Positions 5,537-5,539 of a stretch of DNA of 5,539 nucleotides are shown here, in pieces. The stretch lies in NCBI GenBank assembly GCA_005793645.1, contig SXRG01000126.1, forward strand, positions 1-5,539. Reading direction: 5' to 3'. Made by a program: the position numbers and the translations under genes. Below the pieces are notes generated by a model. That model was not told where the DNA came from. It worked only from the letters and a program-made list of their open reading frames with translations, and did not search any database. Source of the stretch: Burkholderiales bacterium (GTDB lineage Bacteria > Pseudomonadota > Gammaproteobacteria > Burkholderiales > Thiobacillaceae). Each line of letters opens with the position of its first letter. The stretch's first letter is position 1.

Positions 5537-5539
5537 TGC
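5536..5539 (+). CDS. Probable start of the next operon gene (panB by context)
   Basis: ATG at 5536-5538 shares its A with the folK TGA (TGATG), a common coupling junction, and a purine-rich GAAGGGG lies just upstream (5522-5528). In E. coli the gene after folK is panB (ketopantoate hydroxymethyltransferase). Only one codon is visible, so the identity is inferred from gene order alone. Confidence 0.4.

Overview
The window looks like ordinary core chromosome from a Gram-negative proteobacterium. It is most likely a gammaproteobacterium or a close relative such as Acidithiobacillia; that placement is inferred. It carries a lipid A kinase (LpxK), an ExbB/ExbD proton channel pair, and the linkage poly(A) polymerase I then folK (then probably panB), which matches E. 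coli pcnB-folK-panB. The DNA is moderately GC-rich.

Layout. Positions 1-1055 (minus strand) hold the N-terminal 351 codons of a secreted Sel1-repeat protein that runs off the left edge. It has a signal peptide followed by a tandem array of 36-residue (108-bp) repeats. Positions 1056-1311 are non-coding and contain three hairpin-forming sequences, one of them REP-like. Positions 1312-3366 (minus strand) are a tightly overlapping operon, exbB-exbD-lpxK, whose three genes all start with GTG. Positions 3367-3617 separate this operon from a divergent plus-strand operon. This gap holds a perfect TATAAT box facing pcnB and a 28-codon open frame whose stop overlaps the pcnB start. Positions 3618-5536 are pcnB and folK, overlapping by GTGA. 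The last bases (5536-5538) give an ATG overlapping the folK stop, probably the start of the next gene.

How the genes work together. ExbB/ExbD form an inner-membrane proton-driven channel that powers envelope processes. LpxK makes lipid IVA from its disaccharide precursor at the inner membrane, so the minus-strand operon is an envelope-building unit. msbA, often next to lpxK, is absent here. PcnB polyadenylates RNA 3' ends and promotes decay. FolK makes the activated pterin for folate synthesis. The PcnB/FolK pair is a conserved neighbourhood rather than one pathway.

I found no convincing new multi-gene system. The items most worth a second look are the upstream open frame coupled to pcnB, the unexplained palindromes between lpxK and the Sel1 gene, and the internal organisation of the Sel1 array.
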